Source of the DNA: Moniliophthora roreri
Lineage: Eukaryota; Basidiomycota; Agaricomycetes; Agaricales; Marasmiaceae
Assembly (NCBI GenBank): GCA_001466705.2
Contig: LATX02000209.1
Coordinates: 1-64,000 of the forward strand
DNA: 64,000 nt
Reading direction: 5' to 3'
In this document: one piece after another, positions 21,731 through 32,217 of the stretch
Position numbering within the stretch: the first letter of the stretch is position 1
How the letters are laid out: each line of letters starts with the position of its first letter
The notes under the pieces: generated by a model
Database searches by the model: none
What the model was told of the DNA's origin: nothing
The model's input: only the letters and a program-made list of their open reading frames with translations
Program-made: the position numbers and the translations under genes

Positions 21731-23291
21731 GGTAGGAGTGATAGATGGTGAGATCAATGAACTGGTGAGTGGAAGTGCAGGTAACTTGGGTTAAGTTGCA
21801 AAATAATGCGTACCATGATGCAGGCTTTATAGCTTGTCTGAATATTTTTTTGAGTCCATGATTATCATCACTTTTTGCAATTTTCAAGTGTGTTCTTGTC
21901 GGATAACTCTTTCTGTTCCTCGACTTACTCAAAATGGTTTTTTTCTCTGCTGTTGTCATTCCCACCAGATTTGATCTCAGCAGGGGTCCATGATAATGCA
22001 TCCCAGTACGCATTATCATTCATCTGTGCAAGGTATGTCTTATCCTCTTTTATTTGACAAATGATTCTTACCCCTGCATTTAAAGGTGAATAATTTTTCT
22101 GTTCGATCCCGACTCATCGGCATGCATAACGCCCATGCCACAAGTCCGCATCTTTCAAAGCATTCTGCACCATCATAGAGGTGTTTTGTGGCTCAAAAAG
22201 GTCAAGCCTCTTTGTTGTGCCCAATGCCGAGCCTCATCGTCTTCAATGTTATTCCAGAGCCAATGAAAAAATTTTACACCTTCTGGATGTAATAGAAGCC
22301 TACCAACGCGACAAAATTTTTCAAGTTACCTCAAGTGATGAAAATGTCAAGCAGCGAAACTGTCAAGCGGTGAAACTGTCAAGCGATGAAGATGTCAAGC
22401 AACGAAACTATCAAGCGACAAGGATGTAACCAATTCTGTTAGTGAGCCTCGTGGTTCACTGACGTCATATCCTTCATCTCAGGCCTTCGATGAGCCGACT
22501 GAAAATTTTTTGGGTTTCAGGCCTTCCACATCCAATGAAAATGCTAGCGCTACGTTAATCCCATCATCTCATGATGCTACAACTAACCCCTCTTTACAGC
22601 TTCTCCTTCACAACAGAGATTACCGACTATACCTGTTTTCCAGAAACTCCTTCGTGCACCATTTTTTTTTGCCTCCGCTTCCGTCTCCCTCCTTTAGTGC
22701 CGGACTCAGACTCAGTACTCAAGGCCCAACCTCTTTCTAAGCGGTTCACATCAGCTAGATGTTCGTCCGGTCACAGATTGTGACCCTTCACCCTTTGTCT
22801 TTTTCCGGAATCGCAGCTCTACTTCATATGATGGAAAACATTCAATTGACACCTGGCGTAGTTCACTCAAGTCCAACGCTGCACACCGGTGAGTCTAGGA
22901 GTTTTTGGGCTTCAAATTGATTACGTTTTTCTATGATATCGCTTATCAGAGTGCCTGACCTATTTCGTACACTCGGCCGCAATCAGATACTTTGAGTGAA
23001 CGCTGCCTGCCCAAAGTGTTGGGTCTGCAAGCGATTTCCTGATCACTCAATCCCGACTATTGTATGAGCAATCCATTGCATACCATATGCCTGCAAAGCA
23101 CACCCTGCTTAGCGTACCGAAGTGGCGATGGCTGACGTCAAGAGAAGTAGAGCGCTTATACTCCTCTCGTGTGATGTGTTGCAACAGAGCCTGGACCTCC
23201 AGGTAGGATTCTCCTCAATAGCACTGGCCAATGTTAGTGATACGGTAAAGCCAGTCTCGCAGATCCTGTAGATGTCTTAATAGTAAAAAAT
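21731..23291. other. Gene-poor interior of the transposon
   Basis: No convincing gene. Open frames at 22,181-22,429 and 22,510-22,740 (plus) show no family. A few subterminal-type motifs (GATAATGCATCC near 21,990, CATTATCATTC near 22,011) and a 16-bp tandem repeat are present. This could be the promoter of the 637-residue gene plus a decayed passenger. Confidence 0.4.
22331..22426 (+). repeat. 16-bp tandem repeat, six imperfect units
   Basis: Units follow GTCAAGCRRYGAAACT with variants such as GATGAAGAT in place of GGTGAAACT. In the plus frame it encodes a repeated S-S-D-E-x-V-K-Q-R-N pattern. It may be a coding remnant or a structural minisatellite. Confidence 0.7.
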
Positions 23292-24186
23292 TTATTTCTG
23301 GAATGCAAGACACAACTTCCTGTATTTAGAAACAAGCTCCGAAATACCCCCGCTGAGTGCATGGCAAGCCATGTCCGCAGTCGTGGAGAGTCGACCGCTT
23401 ACCCTGACTCGCATGTCTTCGTACTGTCTATACATGTCCCCATTGTCCATATGCTCCAAAATGAGACCTTGGCACTTGAGAACATCTGAACGAAGCTTCT
23501 CCAAGCGTGTATGGAACCCTTCAAGAATATCATAGGCTTGCTGATTGTCCAGTGCCCTTGAAGCCGCGTCGTAAATGGACTCCGCGTACTGGCGATCAGT
23601 TCCTCCTCCAGCACCTATGAGAGCAAAGGTATGCTGAATCTTCACCAACTTCAGCTTCCAGTATTCGTCGTCACTCGGACTAGGACAGTTGAGAATGAAA
23701 AGGCATGAACTTGGATTGCATTGAAGAGTAAAGGATATCGTACTATGCTTGATTTAGTAGAGCTTTCTGATCTTTTGAGTGGGTAGCAAGGAGGTGTTTT
23801 GAGCATCTGCATGAGGATTTGTAAGACTTGATTGAACATTTAGTCGAGAATATGATAGCGCACCTGGGAGCATCGTCATCTACACCAAAACCAGACCTTT
23901 CTCGAGCTCTTTGATGCGGAGTGGCTGCTGTATCTTCAATAGTAGCTTCTGCTGATGATTTGAGTGTCCTGGATGAGAGTATTGAGTTCAATATGATAGT
24001 GGAATAGTGAAAGGGCCAACTTCTTCCGACGTTTTGCATTCAGCTCATCCTTGTTTCTAGTCCAAATATAAGCATATTGACAGTGAAGAATACCCATGAG
24101 ACTCACCTATAGTACCATCTGAGACTTCTCTCAGCATTTGCCAGCCTTCTCTCTGCAGGTGTGTTGTAGAGTCGTTTTCGAGGCAT
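23292..24186 (-). CDS. Small basic KDZ-element passenger protein, 193 residues
   Basis: Four exons: complement of 23292-23679, 23864-23951, 24031-24056 and 24107-24186. Start at 24,186 (MPRKRLYNTPAERRLANAER). The first 40 residues are strongly basic and helical, followed by NKDELNAK, an acidic linker with SGFGVDDDAP, then about 130 residues of predicted helix (SIYDAASRALDNQQAYDIL, GFHTRLEKLRSDVLKC) without repeats or known catalytic motif. I recall short proteins starting R-x-Y-x-T-x-x-E-R-x-x-A-N-R in many agaricomycete genomes near transposons, but know no function. The third intron (23,952-24,030, GTCGGA donor) is longer and weaker than the others and is the least sure junction. It lies in the same orientation as the other cargo genes. 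Confidence 0.6.
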
Positions 24187-24822
24187 CGTGGTAAAGGACA
24201 AAGTGCGAACGAAGCGTCATCCTGCTGGTGTTTCCGCTTGACATTTTCGTTGAGCAATTTGAGACTGTCTTCCACCATGATTATGATAAGAGACAGTCTT
24301 TCAAGGATCATAAGTATGATTATGACACCTCCTGGCTTGCAGAGCGATGTGGAAGAGAGATATAACAAAAGTACTTTGTTGCTGCTTAGGCGCTTATGAG
24401 CGCTAGTTCCGATAACTGAGACGGTGTTCCTGATTTGGATAGGAAATCGCCGCTACTCAGTGCCCTTCACTAGTGCTGCTTTTGTCTTCGAAGTAGTGAT
24501 ACATGTGCTAAGTGGTGTACTCAAGGCCTTCGTCGATGAGGATATCTATGAACCAGAAAGACGAACACAAAATCAAAGCTCGTGTTCAGTCAGTTCAAGG
24601 CAAGTATTGCAGTAACGAATCAATTTCTTTGATAGGCAAGAGCTGGTACATTTTATTATTTACATGGTGAGAGGGGAATAGCCATTTCTGGTGTTTTCTA
24701 GTATTTTCTACTTAGAAGCGAGGCAATATATATCGGATGCAAAAGATGCGAAGGCGAAGGAAGACTTTCAGTAAGAAGTATCATATATTGAGTCCAAGTG
24801 GCGAAGGCGACGTAACAGACCA
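24187..24822. other. Spacer between two cargo genes
   Basis: Contains the upstream region of the 193-residue gene and the downstream region of the next gene. A 63-codon open frame (24,424-24,615, plus) is not supported by any motif. Confidence 0.4.
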
Positions 24823-25616
24823 TCACAGGAAGAGTACACCATAACCAGCGGGCACAGTCAGATTAGCTGCATCAGCGGGGTTACCGATACACTTCGCCTG
24901 CAACTTGACGGACGTCGAGGATTGGGCATCCTCTAATGCAAAACTGCGATGAAAATTCCCAGGCGCTCGATTGACAAGTCTTTGCACACGAAAGCTGTTG
25001 CGGAGTGTAAGGCACTTATTAATAGAGAAAAAGGTGGTACGTACTTGCCCTGTACCCAGCCTACACATCTACCACAGATAACGGCATACCAACGGTCGTC
25101 ATTGGCGTCGTAAGGAGTGGGTCCAGCATTCTGAACAGCGAACTGGTGCCAACAATGACAGGACCTAGATCTTGGTTAGGTCATCAGGAACAGCAATTTG
25201 TCGGGAAACTTACCTCTAGGATGAGCGGACATATTAGCTATGCGAAGAGATGTCAGTATCACTGATTGCTGAGATGAAGAATGACGAAGAGTTCAGCTGA
25301 CCTGGAGAAATAGCAGTACTGCCGGCGCCAGGAGTCGCATTAAGAGCAGCTGCATGAGAAGATCAGGTAGGGCTGAATGATTAAGTTGAAAAGACTTACT
25401 TGAAGAAACAGTGGGAAGAGTAGCCGTTGCATGCCTGTGATATGACATGTGGAGCCGCTGCGAAGGTTTGCGGTTGGGTAGAAGGCGAAGGTTGAGAACT
25501 GGTTTGTGGATCAATGTTAAAGACTCACCTCCTTGGCTGACTTGGTTTGCAAGAGCTTGCAGAATCGTGAAAGCCTAGTCGCCAGTGAGGCGGGAGAGAT
25601 CGAGTATAGCCATAAT
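24823..25616 (-). pseudogene. RNase H1 N-terminal/viroplasmin-like passenger gene, probably interrupted
   Basis: The last two exons (about 25,170-25,045 and 25,003-24,823, complement) encode a segment with DDRWYAVICGRCVGWVQG, then RLVNRAPGNFHRSF and LEDAQ. This follows the viroplasmin/RNase H1 N-terminal layout (WY-V-x-x-GR-x-VG, then a glycine-containing turn, then F-x-x-x-E-x-A), which binds RNA-DNA hybrids in known members. Upstream is a low-complexity stretch rich in Ser, Pro and Thr over several short exons. The likely start at 25,616 (MAILDLSRLTGD) is followed after 12 codons by an in-frame TAG at a place where the reading otherwise continues as AFTILQALANQ. CAG to TAG would explain it. 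The joins between the N-terminal exons are not resolved, so either the gene is dead or the true start lies elsewhere. Confidence 0.45.
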
Positions 25617-25980
25617 GATGGTGATGATAGCGAAAGTGAGTGATGGGTCTTCATGTAGTCGGGTCTGGTTTATATCAGCTATGAATTTGGCCTCATTTGG
25701 TCGAGCTTACGTTCGGAATGAGGATAGTGAAGGTCGAATTATAATGGAGAGAATCGAATTATAATGTGGGTGAAGGTTACGATAGACGCAAGATGGTGTC
25801 AAGCAATGTGAGAGATCTGTAGAGCTACTTTGAGTCAAGATCGGGATGGGAGTTTTGTCATACGTACCATGTCCTGCATTTCTAGAAAAGTCGGAGATGG
25901 AAGTTACGAGTCAAGACTGGCATGACAGCATAGCGCGTGTTACGGTTATTTCCCATCATTTCCCACAGTGGCTTTTTTCC
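25617..25980. promoter_or_regulatory. Divergent promoter region between cargo and transposase
   Basis: The only shared 5' region in the element: minus-strand cargo to the left, transposase to the right. It contains two copies of TCGAATTATAATG (starting at 25,733 and 25,753), the same motif type as the subterminal arrays. A transposase or accessory protein that binds the arrays could therefore also bind here. This is inference from the shared motif. Confidence 0.45.
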
Positions 25981-28900
25981 ATGCCCAAGCAGAAGGACGA
26001 AGACCGACTACGAGCTCGTATCAAGCATGCCTCGCAACAGGCCTCTAGCAAGCAATATACCTCAATCCATTCGACAGCTCATCGAATCCATACCACCAAA
26101 CGCAATGCACCCCCTCCGAAACCGTCAGAATTCCAAACCGTGCCGGGAGCATGGCCTGACGATACGCCTCCGTCACTCGATCCACAGGGTTTAGAAACTG
26201 TGGTACCAGCAGCTGATATCGAGGAACCTGGGAAATTGAAGGTTAAGGCTAAAGCAAAAAGATACCTGGATTCTGTAAGTTTGCTATGATCGCTAGCGGC
26301 TCGCTATCTAACCAAAAAATAATCTTGTAGGATGCACCTCTTCTATCATGGAGGGACAAACATCGCGAGGAATACTTGGACCACATAATGATGTCTGAAG
26401 GTCGGGGTCAGATGTTCACAGGAACATGCAGCGGATGTGTCTCGGAGCAGGCTGTCTACCGGTGCCAGGACTGCATCGGGCTTCCTTTGCTATGCAAGCA
26501 ATGTCTTTTGGAGAAGCACACAGACATGCCCCTCCACAGAATTCAAGTGAGTGCTATGCTTCGTTATTAGTGATAAGGAGGCTTATTGTTATCCCTAGGA
26601 ATGGAAAGATGACTTTTTCCATCAAACATCGCTTCGCGAACTAGGTCTAGAGATTCAGATTGGACACCGTCGACTGCCTGGAGATCGTAGGGAATGCCCA
26701 TTCCGAGAGGGAACACGTGGAAGCGAAGGATTTTTAGTGCTAGGGTGGAATGGCATTCATATTGTGAATCTCTTTTTCTGTGGCTGCGAAGGAGCACCAG
26801 GTATGTGGCATTGACGCCTTTTGACCTACTCTCACTCACTTCATGCTGTAGAGAAACACCTTCAACTGCTCGACATAGGTTGGTGGCCCGCTTCTTACAA
26901 GAATCCGCAGTCTGCAGCTACCTTCGAATGCCTGCACAACTTCCACATCACGAATCTGCAAGGAAAACTGGCTCATACTGACTTCTATCGATCATTGGAG
27001 CAAATCAGTGATGGTAGTGGGCTAACATCGGTTCCGGTGAGCTTTCGCCGTATACACTTGCTATATATTCCTCATTAAACTCGTTATCCAGGATCGAGAG
27101 GCTCAATTCATGACCATGATGCGAGAGTGGCGCCACATCAAGACTGGGAAGCGTTTCGGACGGGCACACGATCCCACTGGGCTTGGCGGCACTCAAGAAG
27201 GGACATGTGCAGTTCCGTGCCGTGCATGTCCCATTCCCGGTGTGAATTTACCTGAAAACTGGCACCAGGCTCCTGCTAGCAAGAAGTAAGTCTACGTATG
27301 TCATCTCTAAGATGCATACTTACTGATGTATTGTGCGCTCTGATAGGTGGCTGTATAGCCTTCTTTTAGCGGAGGATGCTAATTTCAAGCAAAAGGCGCG
27401 GGCCAGGCCGAATGACCATCGCGACGTGCCTCTTAATCCTGGATGGGGCTGTACTGTCGCTCACAAACCATATCTTGAGGAGATGGCGAAGTATGCAAAT
27501 CAAGACGAAGTACGTATATTACCAATATCCTTTACAAGCTCGTCAACTAAATCACACACAGATCAGCCATTGTGTCGGCTTCTCCGCCATTTGGAATGCT
27601 AACAATAAGAAGACGAAGGGCTTGAGAGCAACAGGAGTCGGTGCTGTCACATGCTCCCGCCACGAAGTGATCCGGCCCAATGGTTTGGGTGATTTACAAG
27701 TCGGCGAACGGTGTGTATCCTTATATTAATATTCGCATCGAGTGCTAATGTTGAACAGGTACGGGAATATGGATTACATCCTCTTATCCGCTATCATCGG
27801 CTGTGTACTGGCACTCATCGTCATCTCATATGATATTGCCTGTCAGTGGGGGAAGGGTTTCCGCGAACGAATGAAGAAGATGCCACAACATCTACACCTT
27901 CGTGAGGACATCAAGCTCAAGTTCAAAGTTCCCAAATTTCATCTACCCGCTCACGTCGAAAAGTGTTTTGCCCCTTATGCGTTCAACTTCACTGAGGGTG
28001 TCGGATTGACTGATGGAGAGGGGATTGAGCGGGTTTGGTCATCGCTAAATGAGATCGCTTCATCGGCATCAATGATGACTGCTGGCGGTCGATGGGATAT
28101 CATGGATGACCATTGCAACCATTGGAACTGGCGGAAAACCGTACTTCTCCGTAAGTTTTCAGTTTATCAACGACATTATATGTACTAATAGCAACGGACA
28201 GCGGAAAACTTACTCAAGAAGCTCCTCAGGGCGATATCAGAAGCTGTTATTCACACGCTAGCGTTCGAGGCGTTCACAGATGGGCTCAAGATTCACCACT
28301 CTGCAGAGCTTGCTCTCTGGGAGTCCCAAGTAATTGCATGGGAGGAGAGGAGGGATAGTTTTTGTCCTTACGATCTGCCGGTTAACAGTACGTACGTTAT
28401 TTGGCTACTTGTTCTCTAATGACATCTCAATCTTCTTCACAGCAGTTACCCTTTCAAAGCTCAAGCTAGAACTTGCTGCCGAGGAACATCAGAAGGAGGT
28501 TGAGGGGAAAAGTACCTCGGATCAGACTATCAGTGGTATGGTGATCGAAGCTGTTGACATCGAGGAAGCCCAGTACGTCGAAACACGTTTTTCCATAGCA
28601 ACCTTATCTAACATCAAATCAGGCGCTCATTGGTCGCGACGCTCGAGAAAAAGAACCTCAGTGAATTCCAGCAAACCACCATTCAGAAGGCCCGAACTGC
28701 CCTGCTTCGCCGTATCCGAAAGTTTCGAGACATGCAAGCTATTCATATGCCTAGGCTCGCTCGTCATCTCTCATCCCTGGAACCACCCGATGAAGAACGA
28801 CCCGAACTGATAGATTTGTATCTCCCAAGCAGCTTTGATGACGCTACACGACCCAAGATATGCTCGAAGAAGATCTCTGAGATCGAAGAGCGTGTGCGCA

Positions 28901-29850
28901 ATGCTCAGTTGTACGACTGCTTGGCAAGTCTTCGAAGCCAACTACGGGCACGTGGGATCCTCTACCAACATTCAGATCGAGCAACTCCATCTCAGGGACT
29001 GTATCGGCGACTCAATGCATGGAAAGATCAGGTGGAGGCGAAGATCAAGAGCATTCGGTTATGCTATGACAAATCACGAGCAGCACTCCTAAGTCTACGT
29101 GGACATGGCGATTGGGAGAATGTTTTGAGAGTTCTTCGGGGTGAAGATATTCGTGGAATTGGAGAGCGGCTGTTAAAAGAAGAGGAGAAGGCAGAGTTTA
29201 GACGGGCTCAAGAGCGGGCGGGCATCAGCAAGGAGGATATTGAGAAGATGCTCTCCGGCGTTGACAATATTCCCACTGTCATGGTCAATCAGGTTCTCGG
29301 CCGTGGCGATAGTCGAGCCGCTCCCAGCTGGATATGGTATACGCTCGGAGATCCTACTGATCCTAATGGCTCTGCAACAAAGGAGATCGAAGCGAGTAAG
29401 TTCCATTATTAATATAGGTCATATTGAAACTAATAATGACCTTTTCAAGGTCTCCGAGTTGAGTGGTGTAAGGCTCGGGCCCGCGCTCGACGAGCACGGG
29501 AAGAGTTACTTTTGGTTGAGGAGGAGATGCGTAGGGCGTTGGCTTTCTGTCACTGGCGGGCCAAGTGGTGGACTGAGCAACTCGAACGCCGACCAAACCT
29601 CTCTTCTCCATTATCCGAGGGTCTTCGAGCATATGCAAAGGAACAGTCGGTACATGAGCTGCAACGAGCCGAGCAGTGGGAAGAACGGTGGAGAGCTCTA
29701 CGTGATAGGGCGGCTGCGATCGTACGGTGGATTGATGACCCAAAGGTATCAAGGGATACCGAGTTGGGAAATTTGGCGAGATTGGAGGTAGAGGTCGAGG
29801 TAGATGGCGAAGAGAACAATATTGATAAAGACATGGACAATGACTGGTGA
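25981..29850 (+). CDS. CxC2-type KDZ transposase, 1,094 residues
   Basis: Twelve exons: 25981-26274, 26331-26546, 26599-26800, 26852-27036, 27092-27285, 27347-27509, 27562-27710, 27759-28150, 28202-28387, 28443-28572, 28623-29395 and 29450-29850. All introns are GT-AG, about 47-61 bp, and every junction keeps frame (3,285 nt). Start chosen at MPKQKDEDRL; an in-frame ATG lies upstream at 25,846. The CxC2 cysteine cluster (residues about 120-165: CSGCVSE, CQDC, CKQC, then two histidines) should bind zinc. A second cluster reads CAVPCRACPIPGVNLPENW. The RNase H-like core has KWLYSLLLAEDANF, GLRATGVGAVTCSRHE, GDLQVGERYGNMDYI, SYDIACQWGKGF, VPKFHLPAHVEKC and GVGLTDGEGIERVWSSLNE, with acidic residues where KDZ enzymes keep their catalytic triad. 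The C-terminal 350 residues are coiled-coil-rich. It should cut the 17,640 and 30,966 ends. No inactivating change is visible. Confidence 0.9.
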
Positions 29851-29959
29851 TATATTCATGTACCGGTACCTCAGTGAAGCGCAGTTGGTTCATTTTTTGG
29901 GCACTTGAGTTGTTGATGATGATTATCACTGAGCGCTTTCTATTTTACACTCGGACTTG

Positions 29960-30900
29960 GCAAATAAGAATCAAAGTATTCATTATAATCTGCACTGAGT
30001 ACATTGAAGCTCAAACGGGGCCGAATAATAATAATCTGTACACGCCTGAGATGCCGGAGATCAAATGGTAATTCGACAAGCTGAGGGAAATAATGGGACC
30101 GAATCCAGGAATGCATGTAACGAAATAAGGGAGTTTCGTATGATTCAAGGGATAGTCCGTGTAAGAGCGTGCACAAAGGCGGGAGGTTTCAGGAAATGGC
30201 AGCCGAAGTCAAATGATAGCTTGCGTGGTATCCAGGGTAGGAAAACCACTGAGTACAGATAATAATGAGCTCGTGTCATTCGAATGATAATTCGTACGCA
30301 CCTGAGATCCGAGGAGAAGCGTTGGAAGTCGAATTATAAGTCAAGGTGACCAGGGTAAGTAGAAACGCTGGGGGAGAATAATAATGAGACTGAGTCCATG
30401 AAAACAGGTGACGATGCGCACCCAAGATGTCAAGAAGCGAGGTTTGATGAAATAAGGAAGTTTTGCTTGTGATTGTGTGGCTTTCGAGGGATGCTGAGGA
30501 AGGAATCCATGAGAGAGCGTGCGCGAAGAGTTTCAGGACCGTCGTATCAGCGTAGGTCGAATAATTATTTGCCCAGTATCCAGGGCGGAGGTGCTGTGCA
30601 AATGATAGAAACGTTCGGGGAGAATGATAATTCGATGTGAGAGGGCAGGTATCCGGGAAGTAGCTGAGGGACAATTATTAATGGCTCGAGCCCAGCCAAA
30701 TGATAAAGGTACGCACCTATGAGCGAAGAGCAGTGAGACCACAGAGGCAGAATGACAATTCAGCAGTGTGTTGTAGATTAATAAATATGGTCAAGGAATG
30801 GGAGGGATGGAAGCAGAATAATAATGCTACGAAGAGGGAATGATAAAGGATACTGGTGGGAATAATAAAGGTACCGAATACCGAATGCGGTCATGACGTG
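29960..30900 (-). repeat. Right subterminal repeat array
   Basis: Mirror image of the left array: copies close to GGAGAATRATAATG (for example near 30,373, 30,618, 30,820, 30,836 and 30,859), with variants near 30,020, 30,259, 30,285, 30,556 and 30,690. Spacers are unrelated. Open frames here, such as 30,276-30,674, result from the repeat and lack coding evidence. Confidence 0.7.
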
Positions 30901-30918
30901 CGGTTGGTAGGGTGCGCT

Positions 30919-30966
30919 TTATAACGTGTCGGGGTTGCATTGCTGGGGAGAATTACATTATTCCTA
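30919..30966 (-). repeat. Right terminal inverted repeat of the KDZ element
   Basis: Reverse complement of the left end, with the shared core GTGTCGGGGTTG, one mismatch, ATTGCTGGGGAGAAT, ending in CTA at 30,964-30,966. Confidence 0.85.
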
Positions 30967-30970
30967 CATG

Positions 30971-32217
30971 GACTGCTCTCGAATGCCCGAGGTTATCAAT
31001 TCAAATTACCCGGTGACTACTCGAAGATCGCGAGGATTAGGAATGATTACGCAGCAGATAAGAGAGGCTGAAGAGAAGATTTGGGAAAAGGCGAGCCAGG
31101 TATTCTCTGATATATTAAGTTTGCTTACTCCATGTCTAACACGGGAGATAGCCGTGCATCCTGTTTACTGGAAAGAATGTAATCTGGACTGTGTTCCGTG
31201 AATGTATATCCCAACCCAGTCCTCGTGGTGGATGTCGCTCAACCGTCGAGGTATGCATGAAATTAGTAGCGAAATCTGCTATTGGATCTCTTCCCGAATT
31301 GTTTGACATGATTGTATGTACCATGCCAGCCTGTGGGTTTTTGGGGACCAACAGCACTGGCTATGCCCGATGTTCTTGACTCAATTCAATCGTTCTCAGC
31401 ATCTACCGCTGGTACTTCCCGTTCATCGTGATCATCTTCGTTGTACCTTTCTGCATGACAATAGAACCGATGTCTTCGCCTTCAGTCATCCACTATGGAC
31501 AAAGAAACAACTTATGGGCGTTTTCAATGATATTAGTGGCGCTCTCTATCATGATTGTGGATTGTTCATGAATATCATTGGGCAATCACTGGGGCCATTC
31601 TATCTCAACTTGGTCATACGAAGACAAGGATGTCAATGGACACAGTAAAATGTTTATGAATGTCTGGCGTTCTCAGGTCACCAGTCATTTTCACACAACC
31701 CTGGGAGCTTCTAGCGCTTGCCTCAACAGGCACCAGGATCCCCAAACGTTGGCACAGGTACCTATTGACGCCCTGCGTGACAGCTGTAGTTACAAAGTCA
31801 ACGTTGCAGCTGAGACCGTGACCCACGTAAATGGTAGACGCTGCTTGAATCATGTTTGAATCACCTATTTTAAATAATAGACAGATAGATCACATCATGT
31901 ACTCGAGTAGCACAAGCTCTGTGACACGCATAGTCACACTGACTTAAGGTGTCAGTAACGTTCACATCACCGGTTGCTATTCTGAACATTCAGTCTCAAT
32001 TCTGGCGTCTGGAGCGCTAAATATGTTCTTTCATCAAACCTAGTCGGTTACGAGAGATGAACTTTGAAGTTTTGTATGTACAAATTACGCTTCCTGAACT
32101 CTATCTGAAGCGAAGTTCGTCCTCATTGCAGACACGCCTGGCCCTAAGGTCGACTGGGTTCAGCGCTGACGCTCGTCGACCTCTCCTCTACGAACTGGTT
32201 ACCCCCATAAAAGTCTG
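30971..32217 (+). other. Flanking DNA without a recognised gene
   Basis: A hydrophobic open run around 31,400-31,560 on the plus strand (YRWYFPFIVIIFVVPFC and a second helix with ILVALSIMIV) could be part of a membrane protein, but it has no start, no linked exons and ends at a stop. Other frames (30,926-31,201; 31,578-31,859) show no motif. Possibly a decayed gene. Confidence 0.3.

Larger units (their letters stand above)
17640..30966 (+). mobile_element. Complete KDZ-class (Kyakuja/Dileera/Zisupton) DNA transposon, 13,327 bp
   Basis: Bounded by imperfect terminal inverted repeats (17,640-17,687 and 30,919-30,966) and filled inward by AT-rich subterminal repeats of mirror orientation. The interior carries an uninterrupted CxC2-KDZ transposase (25,981-29,850, plus) and three minus-strand genes (19,139-21,730; 23,292-24,186; 24,823-25,616), so the transposase and the cargo diverge from about 25,617-25,980. 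The host genes flanking it (membrane protein to the left, coiled-coil protein to the right) are unrelated to transposition. KDZ elements are known to be large, expanded in basidiomycetes, and to carry passenger genes. The intact transposase frame argues for a fairly recent insertion. Confidence 0.85.

Noticed and set aside
22331..22426. A CRISPR array
   Set aside because: Units are 16 bp, contiguous and without unique spacers, in a eukaryotic genome.
30276..30742. Open frames of 132 and 69 codons in the right arm
   Set aside because: They are produced by the repeated AT-rich motif and its spacers, show no conserved residues and overlap in two frames.
17640..30966. A TET/JBP dioxygenase as transposon cargo
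   Set aside because: KDZ elements of basidiomycetes are often linked to TET/JBP genes, but I found no reading frame in this element with the expected HxD...H iron-binding arrangement.
31578..31859. A spliced host gene just right of the transposon
   Set aside because: Hydrophobic stretches are suggestive, but I could not connect exons with splice sites or find a start, so no gene is claimed.
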